Positions 1-10,635 of a stretch of DNA of 64,000 nucleotides are shown piece after piece; position 1 is the stretch's first letter; each line of letters starts with the position of its first letter. Origin of the DNA: Riptortus pedestris (taxonomy: Eukaryota; Arthropoda; Insecta; Hemiptera; Alydidae); contig CM032229.1 of NCBI GenBank assembly GCA_019009955.1, positions 4,096,501 to 4,160,500 on the forward strand, read 5' to 3'. Both the position numbers and the translations under genes were made by a program. The notes under the pieces were generated by a model. It worked only from the letters and a program-made list of their open reading frames with translations, was not told the DNA's origin and searched no databases.

Positions 1-31
1 TTAAGAATGTTCAATACAATTTGGAAAAGAT

Positions 32-281
32 CCGTTACGCAGGACCTGCGTAAACTAAGCAGATTTCCCAAATGATGGAATGACTCTCCACTGATCTAAT
101 CGCATAGATTCCCGATTTGCAAAACATTCGATGAGTAGAAGTGGGCTGTCAATATTATCTCAATTGGTGGCGCCATTACACTAACTATTGGCATTTATCT
201 AGCATAACAAAGGTCCGTTGAAAACCATATTTGGTATTTATGCTTGGAATAAGACAATTCACGATATATTTTCTTAGTTTA

Positions 282-331
<50 letters not shown>
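32..331 (-). mobile_element. AGCAGA element, right half (minus), ending in a TA tract
   Basis: The right-terminal hairpin and the AGCAGATTTCCC subterminal repeat are read on the minus strand at about 32-65. Family internal sequence follows, including the segment of the form TAACAAAGGTCCGTTGAA, and the copy ends in a TA repeat at 282-331. The matching left half of a minus copy appears at 1591-1742, after two Helitron ends. The simplest reading is one element split in its TA tract. The family architecture is described under 55745-56522. Confidence 0.75.
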
Positions 332-336
<5 letters not shown>

Positions 337-366
337 TTGTAACCTCTGTCATCACAAACAATTTCT

Positions 367-1293
367 TCGCGAAATGTCACGATAACTTTTCGTTTAACAT
401 GTCATAGACACAATAACTGAATATTGTTTCTTTGGTGTCTGTTTGTTTGTTACCTTTTCACGCATGAACGGCTGAACCGAATTTTATGAAACTTGGTATG
501 TACTACTACCCCAACTTAGACTTAAGGCTATATTAATATTCTCTGAGACGAACAGGAGTGGGGGTTATAAGGGAGGCCTGAAATTAAAAATAACGATATT
601 TCGTTTCCTATTGGGGTTTCGTCAAATGTAAACATAAGAAAAGTTGTTTATTTTGTTATTTAGAGTAACTTTTGCTATTATATTTTTTTCGTATACCGAA
701 TTATAAACGAGATATACGCTAAAACCTATAGCGGAAGTGAACAATTTTATTTGGCACCAAAGACTAAACCGAACTAAACAAAACTCGGTATGTGTATTAG
801 CACTAACGCCTTCGTTGTAATAAGCCATACCAACATTTCTAGGGAAGGACAGGAGTGGGGGTTGTAAGGAAGTCCTGAAATTAAAAATAGCGGTATTTCG
901 TTTTCTATTGTTTTTTTCTGCAAATATACACATGACACAAGTTGTTTATTTTGTTATTTAAAGTAACTTTTGTCATATTCATTTTTGTCTTTTAACAAAG
1001 TATATGTCGTTTATATACGCTATAAACTAAAGCTGGAGTCAACTATTTTATTGGGCGCTAACGATTGAACCGAATATAAAAAAACTGGAAATGTGAATTA
1101 GCATTAATTCTTCCATGATTATAAGCTATATTAAAATTTTTAGGTCCAAACGGGAGTGGGGGTTATGAGGGAGGCCTGAAATGAAAAATTGTGATATTCC
1201 GATTCCAATTGGGTTTTCAACGATTTTCTATAAAAATACAATCATTAGTCAGTCAAAGATGATTTCCCGGGCATTGCCGGGTATATTAGCTAG
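367..1293 (+). mobile_element. Non-autonomous Helitron with internal ~300-bp tandem repeat
   Basis: The 3' end shows the Helitron signature: a short GC hairpin (CCCGGGCATTGCCGGG at about 1267-1282) followed about ten bases later by CTAG at 1290-1293. The 5' end is placed near TCGCGAAATGTCACG at 367, because a second copy at 44138 starts in the same sequence. The body holds a roughly 300-bp unit repeated in tandem; the phrase GGAGTGGGGGTT recurs near 556, 852 and 1153. No Rep/helicase coding is seen, so it would be mobilised in trans. The left edge is the less certain one. Confidence 0.7.
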
Positions 1294-1590
1294 ATCGCAT
1301 ATACAAAATACGTACATTATAGATGATATTTAATTATTATAAATGCTATCCATGATTATGATTTGAATTATTGACGGTGAGTCAAACAGTGGAGATGGAA
1401 TGATTAGAGACTTATTTTCATTTATTCTTCTAATCTAAATTTTTTTTCCATAAGTCGCTCGAGAGACCCTTACGGGGAAAAGTACGCCTAGACGAGAAGA
1501 GCAGTTGTACACATAGAAGCATTGCCAAAAACAAAATAAAATCTTTCCGTCTCAAATGATTTCCCGAGCGAAGCCGGGTACCTTGGCTAG
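1294..1590 (+). mobile_element. Second Helitron, 3' end
   Basis: The 3' hairpin CCCGAGCGAAGCCGGG ends at about 1579 and is followed by CTAG at 1587-1590 and then T, as expected for a Helitron. The roughly 90 bases before it match the sequence before the Helitron end at 52373, including the phrase TTGTACACAT. The 5' limit is not visible; 1294-1500 is simply the interval after the previous Helitron end. Confidence 0.6.
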
Positions 1591-1742
1591 TATATATATA
1601 TATAGTTTTAATATATATTTAGTATATAGTTTTAATGGACCTCATTCGCTTGGTAGAAGCGATGGGCATTTGAGGTAATATTTCAAAAGCGCGTCATGAC
1701 TACAACCTCAATAGCTGATTTCCCTTAAGATAAGTCAGCTAA
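1591..1742 (-). mobile_element. AGCAGA element, left end (minus)
   Basis: On the minus strand this carries the family left end: a diverged subterminal repeat at about 1742, the motif TTGAGGTTGTA, and the conserved block ending in the GGTCC segment beside a TA tract. It is probably the other half of the copy at 32-331, separated by Helitron insertions. Confidence 0.7.
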
Positions 1743-2088
1743 AACAATTTGTAGGTGTAAAATCTCAATAGGTGTATTTCCTACAACTGATATGTTGGAA
1801 TGTACACCCAACTGCTTATGCAAAATCCAGTAGCACTTTGTGAAACCACTCCCGCTGTAAACTAATTCCATCTTAGGCTAGGTGTTTCACAATAGTTGTC
1901 TCACTTCTTTCGGAATATTTTTCTAACCTCATTAGCAAACAACTTTTATGTTCCACGAACCTACTTGTCAATGTATATCATAAGCTTTTTTAAATGTTAA
2001 GTCAGGTAATAAAAACCCTTATTAATAACATCCATGTTTCGTGTTAATGAGACAATAGCTGAAAATACAACTACTGAAATTCTAAAAA

Positions 2089-2437
2089 CTCTGTCACGCA
2101 GGGGCTGCGTAAACTAAGCCAATTTCCCACTTGAAGTTTTACAATAGAGAAATCTGCCTAATAACAACTGTAGCAGTAAGAAACCGCTAAACCTAAAACA
2201 TTATTTAGGGCGTAATAACCCAGTAGTTTCTAGCCCCAAAAAACAGTTAACCTAACCTCTAAACCTATTCAAGAGGGAAAAATAGTTATGGAAACAGCCG
2301 CCAGAGCTCTCGGCGGATAGTCCGAACATAGCCTACTGGCGACCACACGCAGAATACAAATGCAAATATCTCGGTTAATATTCAAGATACAGAATAAATG
2401 TATATAACAATAATTGCAACCGATAGAGTGTTAACAG

Positions 2438-2495
<58 letters not shown>

Positions 2496-2629
2496 ATATA
2501 TATATAGTTTTTAACGGACCTCATTTTCGTCATCTTCTGGGTAGGATCGATGGACATTTGAAGACATTTTTCGAAAATCGCGTCATGAGTACGACCTCAA
2601 TAGCTGATTTCCCTTAAGGAAAATATGCT
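2089..2629 (-). mobile_element. AGCAGA element, complete short form (minus), nested
   Basis: Both ends are present on the minus strand: the 3' hairpin at about 2092-2115 and the left palindrome ending at 2629. A TA repeat occupies 2442-2506. The flanks are AAAA on both sides, that is T runs in element orientation, and a second right end of the family begins at about 2634, so this copy abuts or sits inside another one. Confidence 0.8.
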
Positions 2630-2633
2630 AAAA

Positions 2634-3497
2634 GTACGTCATGCAGGGGCGGCTTACGGTAAGCAGATTTCTTAAGTGCTGGACTAATAGACTTCTCTCC
2701 ATTTCTACACACCAATGAGTAGAAGTGGGGGTATACAAAACGCTGGAATCATCAAGTACGAATAGATCGCTTAATATGTACTTGAGTTACGAATAAATGT
2801 ACTTATAGCATTAACAGATTAACAAGATTGAATGTATAATATTTTTCAATCCGGCTATTAATAACACAGATTTTTGGTATTCCTGAATTCCTTTCCCCCT
2901 CTCTAAACCCCCAGGTCCGGCTTCACCCAATATCAAATGTGATCTTAGTTGATGACTGGAACGGTTTAATATCGAGTATGGTATTGATCAAATAAATATC
3001 AAGATCGTAAAATCTTAACTGGCGACGTCATCCCACTAAGAATTTGCATGTATTCGGCATTATAAAAGTCTCTAGAAAACACTATTTGCTATTTAAGCTT
3101 AGAACTAAGAGCTTTATGATAGAACAGCTTGTTGTTACAATGACTTGAGTAGGAGAGGGGGTTATTGAAGGCCGAAAACTAAAATATGCAAATATATCGC
3201 TTAATATTCAAAACGGAGAACAATATATGTGGAACAACATTTATAGAACATACAGTTGCAATAAGATTGGTTCAATAGAATGTTTCGATCCGACTTATAA
3301 TTAGAGAAATATTTCGAATTTTCAAAACGCCCTCTAAAAAATAGAACGCTTATATATCGTGTTTGGTAACGATTATATATAGTTTTAAACGGACCTCATT
3401 GTCATTATCTCCTGAGTAGGATCGATGGAAATTTGTCGAAAAGCACGCCATGAGTAGTACAACCTCAACAGTTAATTTCGATTTAGGGAAATGTGCT
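2634..3497 (-). mobile_element. AGCAGA element, long form (minus)
   Basis: The right end is at about 2634 and the left end at 3497 (AGCACATTTCCC on the minus strand). This long subfamily carries two copies of the internal module that contains a G-rich stretch and a TCCGTT/CGGATCGAAA-like block. It lacks a long TA tract, having only a few TA units at the usual position near 3375. Confidence 0.75.
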
Positions 3498-3740
3498 AAA
3501 AGTTCCTACCATAAACTATGACATGCCTACAAACTATAAAACACACTTACTGACTGCAACAGACGACTGAACTACTTGCCTTACATTTTAGACGAACTGC
3601 GAACAACATGAATAGTACACATCTAGACGTTTTATTATCATAATTTAAAACAAGTACACATTTACACACTTTTATAGTACCCAAACTCTTCTTATTTCCA
3701 GTGAAGTATAGCCCATAAAGGTTTAATTAAAAGTGCCTGC

Positions 3741-3771
<31 letters not shown>

Positions 3772-4159
3772 CGTTTGTGTGTGTGTGTGTGTTTATTTAT
3801 TATAAATTACTAATTATATTTTTAATAACTTTTATAAAATATTTTGTTTTGATTACGTTTTTTGTTTTGTTTTTGTCTTTTACCAATTATTCATGTTTTG
3901 TTTGCTGTTTCCTGTGAATACATTTCCTCGTTCAATAGTTGTTATTTTTTTTGTTTTAATAGTTTTTTTCTATTTTTTCTATCTATAATTCCTACTTTAT
4001 TTTATTTTGCACTATTGTTATCGCCGAGCAGCAACAATAAATTTAATAACTAGATAGAATAATTTGGAGAAATTTTACCATTTGGCTATGCGATAAACGG
4101 TGTAAATCGCTAAAATTGCGTGACACCAAACAAACAAACAAATAAATAAATAAACATTA
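3498..4159. other. AT-rich interval with (GT)n and an A-rich tail-like segment
   Basis: No gene is seen. A GT repeat fills 3739-3793. The part at 4120-4155 is built from AAACA and AAATA units and resembles the tails of the GAGCACC repeat family at 20620, 32535 and 53495. The short open frame in this interval is rich in Phe, Leu and Ser, as expected from T-rich DNA. Confidence 0.5.
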
Positions 4160-4694
4160 AACTAGCAACCAGGTTGGATATATTAAAATTTACGATACGA
4201 TTCCTAAATTTCCTAAATCTCGAACTATTTCCTATATATTATAATTCACATCCTGTATTCTTCCCCTCCTTTAAGCCCCTTCTTCTCCCTGGTCCGATTT
4301 CAGCCATTGACGAATTTCGTATTTAATGTTGAATGAAACTGTTAAGTATTGATGAACTATTTGTATTGAATGAAGTATTGTATTTCGAATCTAAAATGCA
4401 GTTCGAATAGCATATTTGAATATATTTCAAATAACAAAGGTTTTTATTAGACTTGGAATAAGACCTTTCGTGATATATTAGGTTACTATTTAAGATGTGG
4501 GTGGGGCACTGAAGGCTGAAAAGGTAATGGGACGTTTATATATCGAGTAAAGGAACGATAATATATAGTTTTGAACGGGCCTCATTTTCATCATCTCCTG
4601 AGTTGGATCAATGGAAAATGAGAAGAAATTTGTCGAAATTCACGTCATCAGTACAACCTCAATAGTTTATTTCGATTTAGGGAAATCTGCTCAA
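4160..4694 (-). mobile_element. AGCAGA element, left two-thirds (minus)
   Basis: The left end on the minus strand is AGCAGATTTCCC at 4694, followed by the CGATCC-like block and the module with a TTTCAGCC phrase. The right-terminal hairpin is missing. There is no microsatellite at the usual site. Confidence 0.7.
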
Positions 4695-5080
4695 AAGTCA
4701 CATAATTCGCTTAATATTCGAGTTAATAGATTAAAATATATAAAGTGGTATTGGTAGACATTAAATTAGTAACAAGAAATTAAAATTTATGATCCGACTC
4801 ATAAATTCCCTATTTCCTAAGTATAATTCAAATTCTCTATTCTTCCTCTTCTTTAAGGCCCCTTCCCTCCCTTGTTCAACTTCAGCCATTAACGATAACG
4901 TATTTAATGAATGAAGTATGGTATTTCGAGTCTAGAATGTGATATATTCAGTTCACATAGCATATTTGAATGTATTTTAAATAACAAAGGTTTTTTCTTA
5001 GACATTGAATAAATAATAAGACCTTTCATTATATATTAGGTCATTACTTAGCTGGGGGGGGGGTTCTGAAGACTGAAAAA
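4695..5080 (-). mobile_element. AGCAGA element, internal fragment (minus)
   Basis: The internal family sequence is repeated in the same orientation as the previous copy, sharing long phrases with 4160-4560, such as TAACAAAGGTTTTT and a GGGGGG run near 5050. Neither terminus is present. Confidence 0.6.
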
Positions 5081-5614
5081 GTAAATACAGGCAGACTAAA
5101 ATACAGATGGAGTGACCTGATGATACTGCGATGGATGGGAACTGAATGAATATTTGAATAGAAAAAAAAATTATAGCCCTGAATAGGCTGCCCGCAAGAA
5201 AGTTGACCAGGAGAGCAGAATAGCCCAGGAGCTATATAAGATTGTTTGTAAAGTTCTCAAGACAAATTTGTTTGTGGTAGTGAGTGAGGGCGATGATGTT
5301 AATGCTAGAAAGTAAGTGTGTATAGCAGGATGACAGGAAGAGAGTGGAGCTCAGCTCTGAGCGATGGTATTGCAGGATAGTATCAGCAAGGGGCTTACAG
5401 TATACCATAAGCCATGTCATCACGAGAGCTGTCGAGTGATCTTAAACACATTTCGCTATACAGGTCTACTCAAGACCCGATTTTAGAAAAATTTCTTCAA
5501 ACGTCCCGATATTCAGTATATTTATAGACTGACCATTAATTATTTATGAATATTTTTTGAGCCATAATGTCATAAAAAAAAAGTAATAATTTCTTCATAA
5601 GATCATTTATTTCA

Positions 5615-5660
5615 TCTCCGACGCGTTTCGAGTTGTCACTCCTTCTCAAGGAGTTATCTC
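5615..5660 (-). ncRNA. Hammerhead-like motif, left arm
   Basis: On the minus strand, helix I could form from CTCC and GGAG, helix II from GAGT and ACTC around a GACA loop, then comes GAAA, and self-complementary ACGCGT would be helix III in a dimer. The core reads TTGAGAA where the hammerhead consensus is CUGANGA, so two core positions deviate. It may be derived or inactive. Confidence 0.35.
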
Positions 5661-5912
5661 TGTACAAATGTAGACAAAACATTTGTTAATTATATTGTTT
5701 TATACCTTTTCTACTATTTAAGTAATAAAAGTTTTTGTTCTACGCACAGCCACCAACTGTATTTTAAAAAATAACCCTTATATTATAATACATGCAATAT
5801 ATATTATATAATATAGTTGTCTTAATAAATATAATTGGCTAAAAACTTTTTAGCAGGTCGTTATTAATTTAATGAATTAAGCGAAGCAATTATAGTAAAC
5901 TAACCTTCTTCA

Positions 5913-6490
5913 GTTTAAACCATATGTGGGCAACCACCGGCCCCCTGTAAGGTTTGATCCGGCCTGCGAGACATTTTGAAAAACCCAATTAAACAAAAAT
6001 ATTACACTACTTACTCCAAATGAGGAAGATGAGGAGAGATTTGTGCGTTTGGCAGTACTTATAAATGCGAACAGTTCTTTTCAATGATGAAAGTTAATAA
6101 ATCAAATTGTCGTTCAAGGCTGACTGACGATAATTTGGAAAATGTTTTCGTCTTTGTATCAGTGGAATTAATCCAAACATTGATGGACTAGTTTCCCAGA
6201 TTCAAGCTCATTGATTTTGGTTTCGCAATTGAACTTTCATTGTTTGTAATAATTCCAAATTTTACGATTTAATTATAATGTTGTACCTATTTTTTTTTTT
6301 CATTTCATTTTGTTATTTTAATAAATTGTATTATAATTACATTGTCGTATAATTTCATGTCTGATATCTATCGTTAAAAATTATGAACACTACTTTAAAA
6401 TGCACTACTTTTAAAAGCGGCCCGCGAACGTATTTGCACACTAAAGTTTGGCCGGCAACATGTCAAAGGTTGCCCATACCTGGTTTAAAC
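5913..6490 (+). mobile_element. hAT transposon relic with 8-bp target duplication
   Basis: The element spans 5921-6482 and is flanked by an exact 8-base direct repeat, GTTTAAAC, at 5913-5920 and 6483-6490, the duplication length typical of hAT transposons. The terminal inverted repeats are CATATGTGGGCAACC on the left and, reverse-complemented, CAGGTATGGGCAACC on the right. Only the end of the transposase is left inside, so this is an internally deleted, non-autonomous copy. It sits in the centre of the inverted-repeat element at 5525-6785. Confidence 0.9.
6048..6214 (+). pseudogene. hAT transposase C-terminal dimerisation region (relic)
   Basis: Translation from 6048 gives FGSTYKCEQFFSMMK followed by a stretch containing SRLTDDNL. 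This is the conserved C-terminal hAT dimerisation segment of transposases related to the ZBED/FAM200/GTF2IRD2-like group. After about 40 codons the frame is lost. A +1 shift restores similarity (INPNIDGLVSQ) up to a stop at 6212-6214. The catalytic part of the transposase is absent, so no active protein can be made. Confidence 0.8.
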
Positions 6491-6664
6491 CATAATTACT
6501 ATTTGACATTTAATTAATTGTAATAAGCCCAGTATTTGAATGTTTTTAAACATTTCTTAAATCCTGTCTTACTAAAATTTATGATACATATTCTATTAAA
6601 TATCTCAATTCTTTTTTCTTAAAAATAATATTTTTAACAAACTTTTTGGTGTAAATTTGCATAG

Positions 6665-6715
6665 AAATAACCTCTTGAGAAGGAGTGGTTTACACTGGAA
6701 ACGCGTCGGCGAAGA
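6665..6715 (+). ncRNA. Hammerhead-like motif, right arm
   Basis: This is the outward-facing partner of the motif at 5615-5660. CTTGAGAAGG is followed by an AGTG/CACT stem with a five-base loop, then GGAAACGCGTC and GG. The stem-loop differs in sequence from the left arm but is still able to pair, which favours a conserved fold. The core has the same deviations from the hammerhead consensus. Confidence 0.35.
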
Positions 6716-6849
6716 AATTTACGGTCATATGAAGAAATTATTCTTTGTCTGACCTCATGACTCAAAAACCATTCATATATATTACTAATTTCCTTCCTGA
6801 AGAAACTCTAAATGAAGGGTTTTCATTATTATAATTTAAGAACGTTTAC

Positions 6850-7040
6850 ATGGTAAATCTAGAGTGGCCAGTTCCATTCTCGCCTTGCATAAATAAATAG
6901 GAATTTATTTAGTGACGGATTCATTAAATAAAATCCTTAGTCCCACACTGGCTAGAAAAGGGTGGTAAGCTTTAGATAGCCCCAATTAGCCAAAGTAATA
7001 AAAATTGGATGTTAATAAACATTAATAATTTTATAATAAA
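6850..7040 (+). repeat. tRNA-type SINE, 5'-truncated copy
   Basis: It shares with the full-length copy at 52759-52959 the segments GGAATTTATTTAGTGACG, GGCTAGAAAAGGGTGGTAA and GATAGCCCCAATTAGCC, and ends in a TTAATAA-rich tail. The tRNA-like head is degraded. Confidence 0.75.
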
Positions 7041-7884
7041 AAAAAAACAAATCAATTAAAATTTACGTATAAAATAAAACTGTTTACAAGATTAAATTAA
7101 CAATAGTACAGTTTTAAGTTTTCCATATTATTATACACTTGTTCAACATAATTTTTTTTTATTTTTAACGGATCATTGTATTTATGTAATAGAAGTTTTT
7201 CCTCAATAAACTTTTACTTCTTTGTTATTGTCATTTTTTTTTTCACTAGTCTACTGTATTTTTATTTTCTATATGCCGCAATGTTGTCTTCTCTATGTCA
7301 AAAGTCAATATTTAACATTAACTGCCGACTACGGGTCAAGGGGTTGGATGTGCAATGCAGATATCCGAGATGTACATGCATACACTTTAGGTTTCATCAA
7401 TTAAGATTTTATAAGATTCTAATGGAGATGTAAGGCTTTCACAATAGTACTTCAAGGACCGCAATGTCCTCCATGACAGGCAAGTGAAAAGCAAGAAGGT
7501 ATCTTATCTAGTCTAATCTAGAAAAAGAAGAATTAGCTGAATAAGAAATACAAAAAAAATACCTCTTATTTTTAGCCATGATAGTAAGCACGGAGAGTCG
7601 TGGGCGTTTTACGAACCTAAGGTAACTTCATGAACATCGTCATCGGCTATTTTAAATATTCAGATTATTCAGACATAAAATCAGAAATGGATTTAATTGA
7701 TAATGGTAAGTATGAGATTTACATTACTAATAATAATGTTTAGAAAGCTTCGTTTTTTTTTTTAAAAAGTAACTAATCTCAGAGGTCCCTTATCAACAAT
7801 CTGTAATTTACGTGTAACTTATGAGAACCTCGCTTCCAACACTTAAGATGGCCGAATGAGTAAGTAGGAGGGTTTCATCATCAT
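7041..7884. other. AT-rich interval without recognised gene
   Basis: Two overlapping small open frames (about 60-85 codons) near 7176-7433 look like chance frames: one is dominated by Phe, Tyr and Leu from T runs, and the other is its shadow. No repeat family seen elsewhere in the window could be matched here. Confidence 0.4.
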
Positions 7885-8110
7885 CATGAACTAAAGGCTA
7901 TGCCTTTTAGTTCTTAGAACCATCGTGTTCTCCTGGAAGCTGCTCTTTTCATATTACTATACCCACCCAAATCCATAAGATGCTTGATGTCTTCATAATA
8001 GGATTTTCTTGGACTGTTTCTTCCCCTATGCCTAAGGACTTTAAATATATTTGTGATAAAGTCGTTGTGCCTTATGAGCTGCCCAAGAAGTTTCATTCTC
8101 CTTTTTTCCT
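7885..8110 (-). pseudogene. Non-LTR retrotransposon reverse transcriptase, C-terminal fragment
   Basis: The minus-strand frame reads RRMKLLGQLIRHNDF, then RGRNSPRKSYYEDI, and ends KRAASRRTRWF before a stop. This order (basic RRxxLxGxxxRH, a GRxRxSW-like stretch, a final A-R-W motif) is the conserved extreme C-terminus of many insect LINE reverse transcriptases. Nothing upstream on the minus strand continues the protein, so only the 3' end of the element was inserted or kept. The exact clade cannot be named. Confidence 0.65.
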
Positions 8111-9221
8111 TGGAAAAAAGACTTAGGGGCAGAATCCAAAATTCAAAATATCTTCGTTATTATGAGTCGGATAAAAAAATGTTATAGAATCAATCTTGGT
8201 ATGCTTTAAACCATCTACATGTGTTGTATCGTATATTTTTTCGTAACGAATATTAAGTGAGTCATTATTTTTTCCTTATTTCAGCCTTTAATAAACGCCC
8301 AATCTGCTCATGGAGTTTATACGTTGAGTAACTGAGTCATCAGAGCATTTCATGTCCAGCTTTTAATTCAATTCCTATTTACAGTATTACATTGATTCTT
8401 ACTACGGGAGAGATGTGGAATAAATGGTGAGAGGAGAACACGAGAGTGCCATTCCAACAGGTGGGAAATCAGCCTTTGTGATATGGGCTATTTTTTGAGA
8501 CGGACCCCCCACTTCTACCCATCCGAATTAAAAACCTCATGCTCACTTTAAATTTCATGTTCTGCTTATGAAGACTTCTCACTAAGGGAGAAATAGAGAA
8601 TAGTCGGATGACGCCACGAGCCAGTTATTGTAGCAGGTGGAAAACCGGCATAGTTGATGCAGCACCTTCCTGACGTCATGTACCACGTAGAATAGATATT
8701 ATTTTATAGGATTGATAAGATTTGAAGAGATTATGGAAATTGTATCTTCAGTCAATTAAAACCTGGGGTATGTATTGTCTAGTATATAATTACAATATAA
8801 TATTATAATTAGAAACCTTATTTGAGTTAACTGATGGTTTTTCAAAGACAACTATTTATTCTGGAGTTTCAATTAACTTAGTGTAAGGCTATTTTAAGAT
8901 TTTTCCCTATATTTAATTAAGTAAGCGTGTATTTTCTTTTATTAAAAAATGTTTACAAGTACCTATGAATTTTTAAGAGGGATGCATATACTTTATTTAA
9001 ATATAAATAAAAAAAAAAAGATTATTTTCAACCTCCATGCTATACTGGAAATGAGCGGGAGTAGAAAAGGCGGGAAAAAGAAGGGCACATGGGCGCCATC
9101 TAGTGATAATTGTCTCAACTGCAGCAGTTTTAATAGTTGAAAAGGTGGCCGCTAGGTTGCACTGCATAGTACTTCCTCCATTCCCTAAGCTTCATATAAA
9201 CTGGAATATTCATTTTCTTTT
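8111..9221. other. Mostly unassigned; degraded AGCAGA pieces
   Basis: Sequence at about 8410-8490 (GAGATGTGG, then GTGGGAAATCAGCC) resembles the right end of the long AGCAGA subfamily but is heavily diverged. A related piece lies at about 8585-8660. The remainder is AT-rich and has no recognised feature. Confidence 0.35.
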
Positions 9222-9341
9222 AGCAGATTTCCCCTAAGGGAAATCAGCTATTGAGGTTGTACTCATGACGGAATTTTCGACATTTTTCTTCAAATGTCCA
9301 TCGATCCTACCCAGTAGATGACGAAAATGAGGTCCGTTCAA

Positions 9342-9423
<82 letters not shown>

Positions 9424-9970
9424 CTGTTATACACAATGTCACAATTTTTGTTTGATCGTCACCAAACTTCATATTTAATTGTTTTATGTAAAAAGGAAGA
9501 TCAAGTTCGTCAACGGCTGAAACCCGACCCCTGGGAGGGGGGGTGTCGAGCGCGGCTTGTCAAAAATTCGAAACATCTCCGTTATTATGCATCGGATTGT
9601 AAAATTGTATAGAACCGATCTTATTGCAAATTAAATTTACTATAAATAAGGTCATATACATTTATTCTGTATCTTGAATATTAACCGAGATATTTGCATT
9701 TGTATTCTGTGTGTGGTTGCCAGTAGGCTATGTTCGGACTTTCCGCCGAGAGCTCTGGTGGCCATTTTCATAACTATCGTCCCTCGTGAATAGGTTTAGA
9801 GGTTAGGTTAACTGTTTTTTGGGCTTTAAACTACTGGGTTATTACGCCCTAAGTAATGTTTTTTAGGTTTAGAGGTTTCTTACTACTACAGTTGTTATTA
9901 GGTAGATTTCTCTATTGTAAAACTTCACGTGGGAAATCTGCTTAGTTTACGCAGCCCCTGCGAGACGGAC
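9222..9970 (+). mobile_element. AGCAGA element, complete (plus)
   Basis: It starts AGCAGATTTCCCC at 9222 just after a TTTT run. It carries TA repeats at 9345-9419, and ends with GGGAAATCTGCT, the hairpin CGCAGCCCCTGCG and GACGGAC at 9970, followed by TTTTTT. This is the short subfamily, with the internal phrases CCGCCGAGAGCTCT and ACTACTGGGTTATTACGCCC. It closely matches the copies at 26373-27047 and 55745-56522. Confidence 0.9.
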
Positions 9971-9984
9971 TTTTTTCATTAGTT

Positions 9985-10407
9985 GAGTAAACTAAGCATT
10001 TTTCCCAACTGCTGGAATGACACGTGGGTGATCTTACCTTAATTAAATTCGCTCCTGCATTTACCCCATTTGTGCTTAACGTAAACATGCCTTCAATTTT
10101 ATGTTGACATGAGAGGTTTAGTGATACAATTTCTTTGTTGAATGCCCTATAAGTAGGAGTGGGGGTTGTTTGAAGTCTGAAAACAAAATACACTAATAAT
10201 TCGCAAACTATTTGAGTTTGAGGAATAAATGTATAACAAAAATAAGTGCAGAATGTTAAATGATGTATGATTATGTAAATTATTGATATTCAGCAATTGT
10301 TTTTCTATGCATTTCTTTCGTATTTCAAGTACTAAGCGAGTTATTTGTACTTTCTTGTTTCTTGTTTTCAGTAACGCCCCCCCCCCCTCCTACTCATCTG
10401 TTTTTTT
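9985..10407. mobile_element. AGCAGA-family pieces in both orientations, outer copy before a nested insertion
   Basis: Bases 9985-10230 read as a minus-strand right part of the family (TAAACTAAGCA, then GTAGGAGTGGGGGTTG). Bases 10240-10407 read as the plus-strand late part of the long subfamily, with TTCAAGTACTAAGCGAG and a C run followed by TTTTTTT. The plus part continues at 11450 beyond the nested copy. Confidence 0.65.
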
Positions 10408-10554
10408 AGCAGATTTCCCTCAAGGGAAATCAGCTATTGAGGTTGTACTCACGACGTGATTTTCGAAATTTTTCTTCAAATGTCCATCGATCCTACCCAG
10501 GAGATGACAAAAATGAGGTCCGTTCAAAACTGTATATATATATATCTATATATA

Positions 10555-10635
<81 letters not shown>

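Larger units (their letters stand above)
5525..6785. mobile_element. Inverted-repeat, Penelope-like non-autonomous element interrupted by a hAT relic
   Basis: The two ends form long imperfect inverted repeats (about 5525-5690 against about 6640-6785). They share TTTTTGAG, AATTTCTTCAT, CGACGCGTTTC and the CTCCTTCTCAAG block. Reading outwards, each arm shows CTTGAGAAGG, a small hairpin, GAAACGCGTC and GG. This order resembles the hammerhead-type motifs known from terminal repeats of Penelope-like elements. The central AT-rich DNA has no coding potential of its own. The hAT element at 5921-6482 is inserted in the middle. Assignment to Penelope is inferred from the motif only. Confidence 0.6.

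Noticed and set aside
9234..9434. Open frames encoding long Tyr-Ile repeats, here and near 2375, 10437, 12095, 34072 and 48127
   Set aside because: They are translations of TA microsatellites plus conserved AGCAGA sequence ([17 protein letters not shown]). The shared peptide reflects repeat DNA, not a gene.
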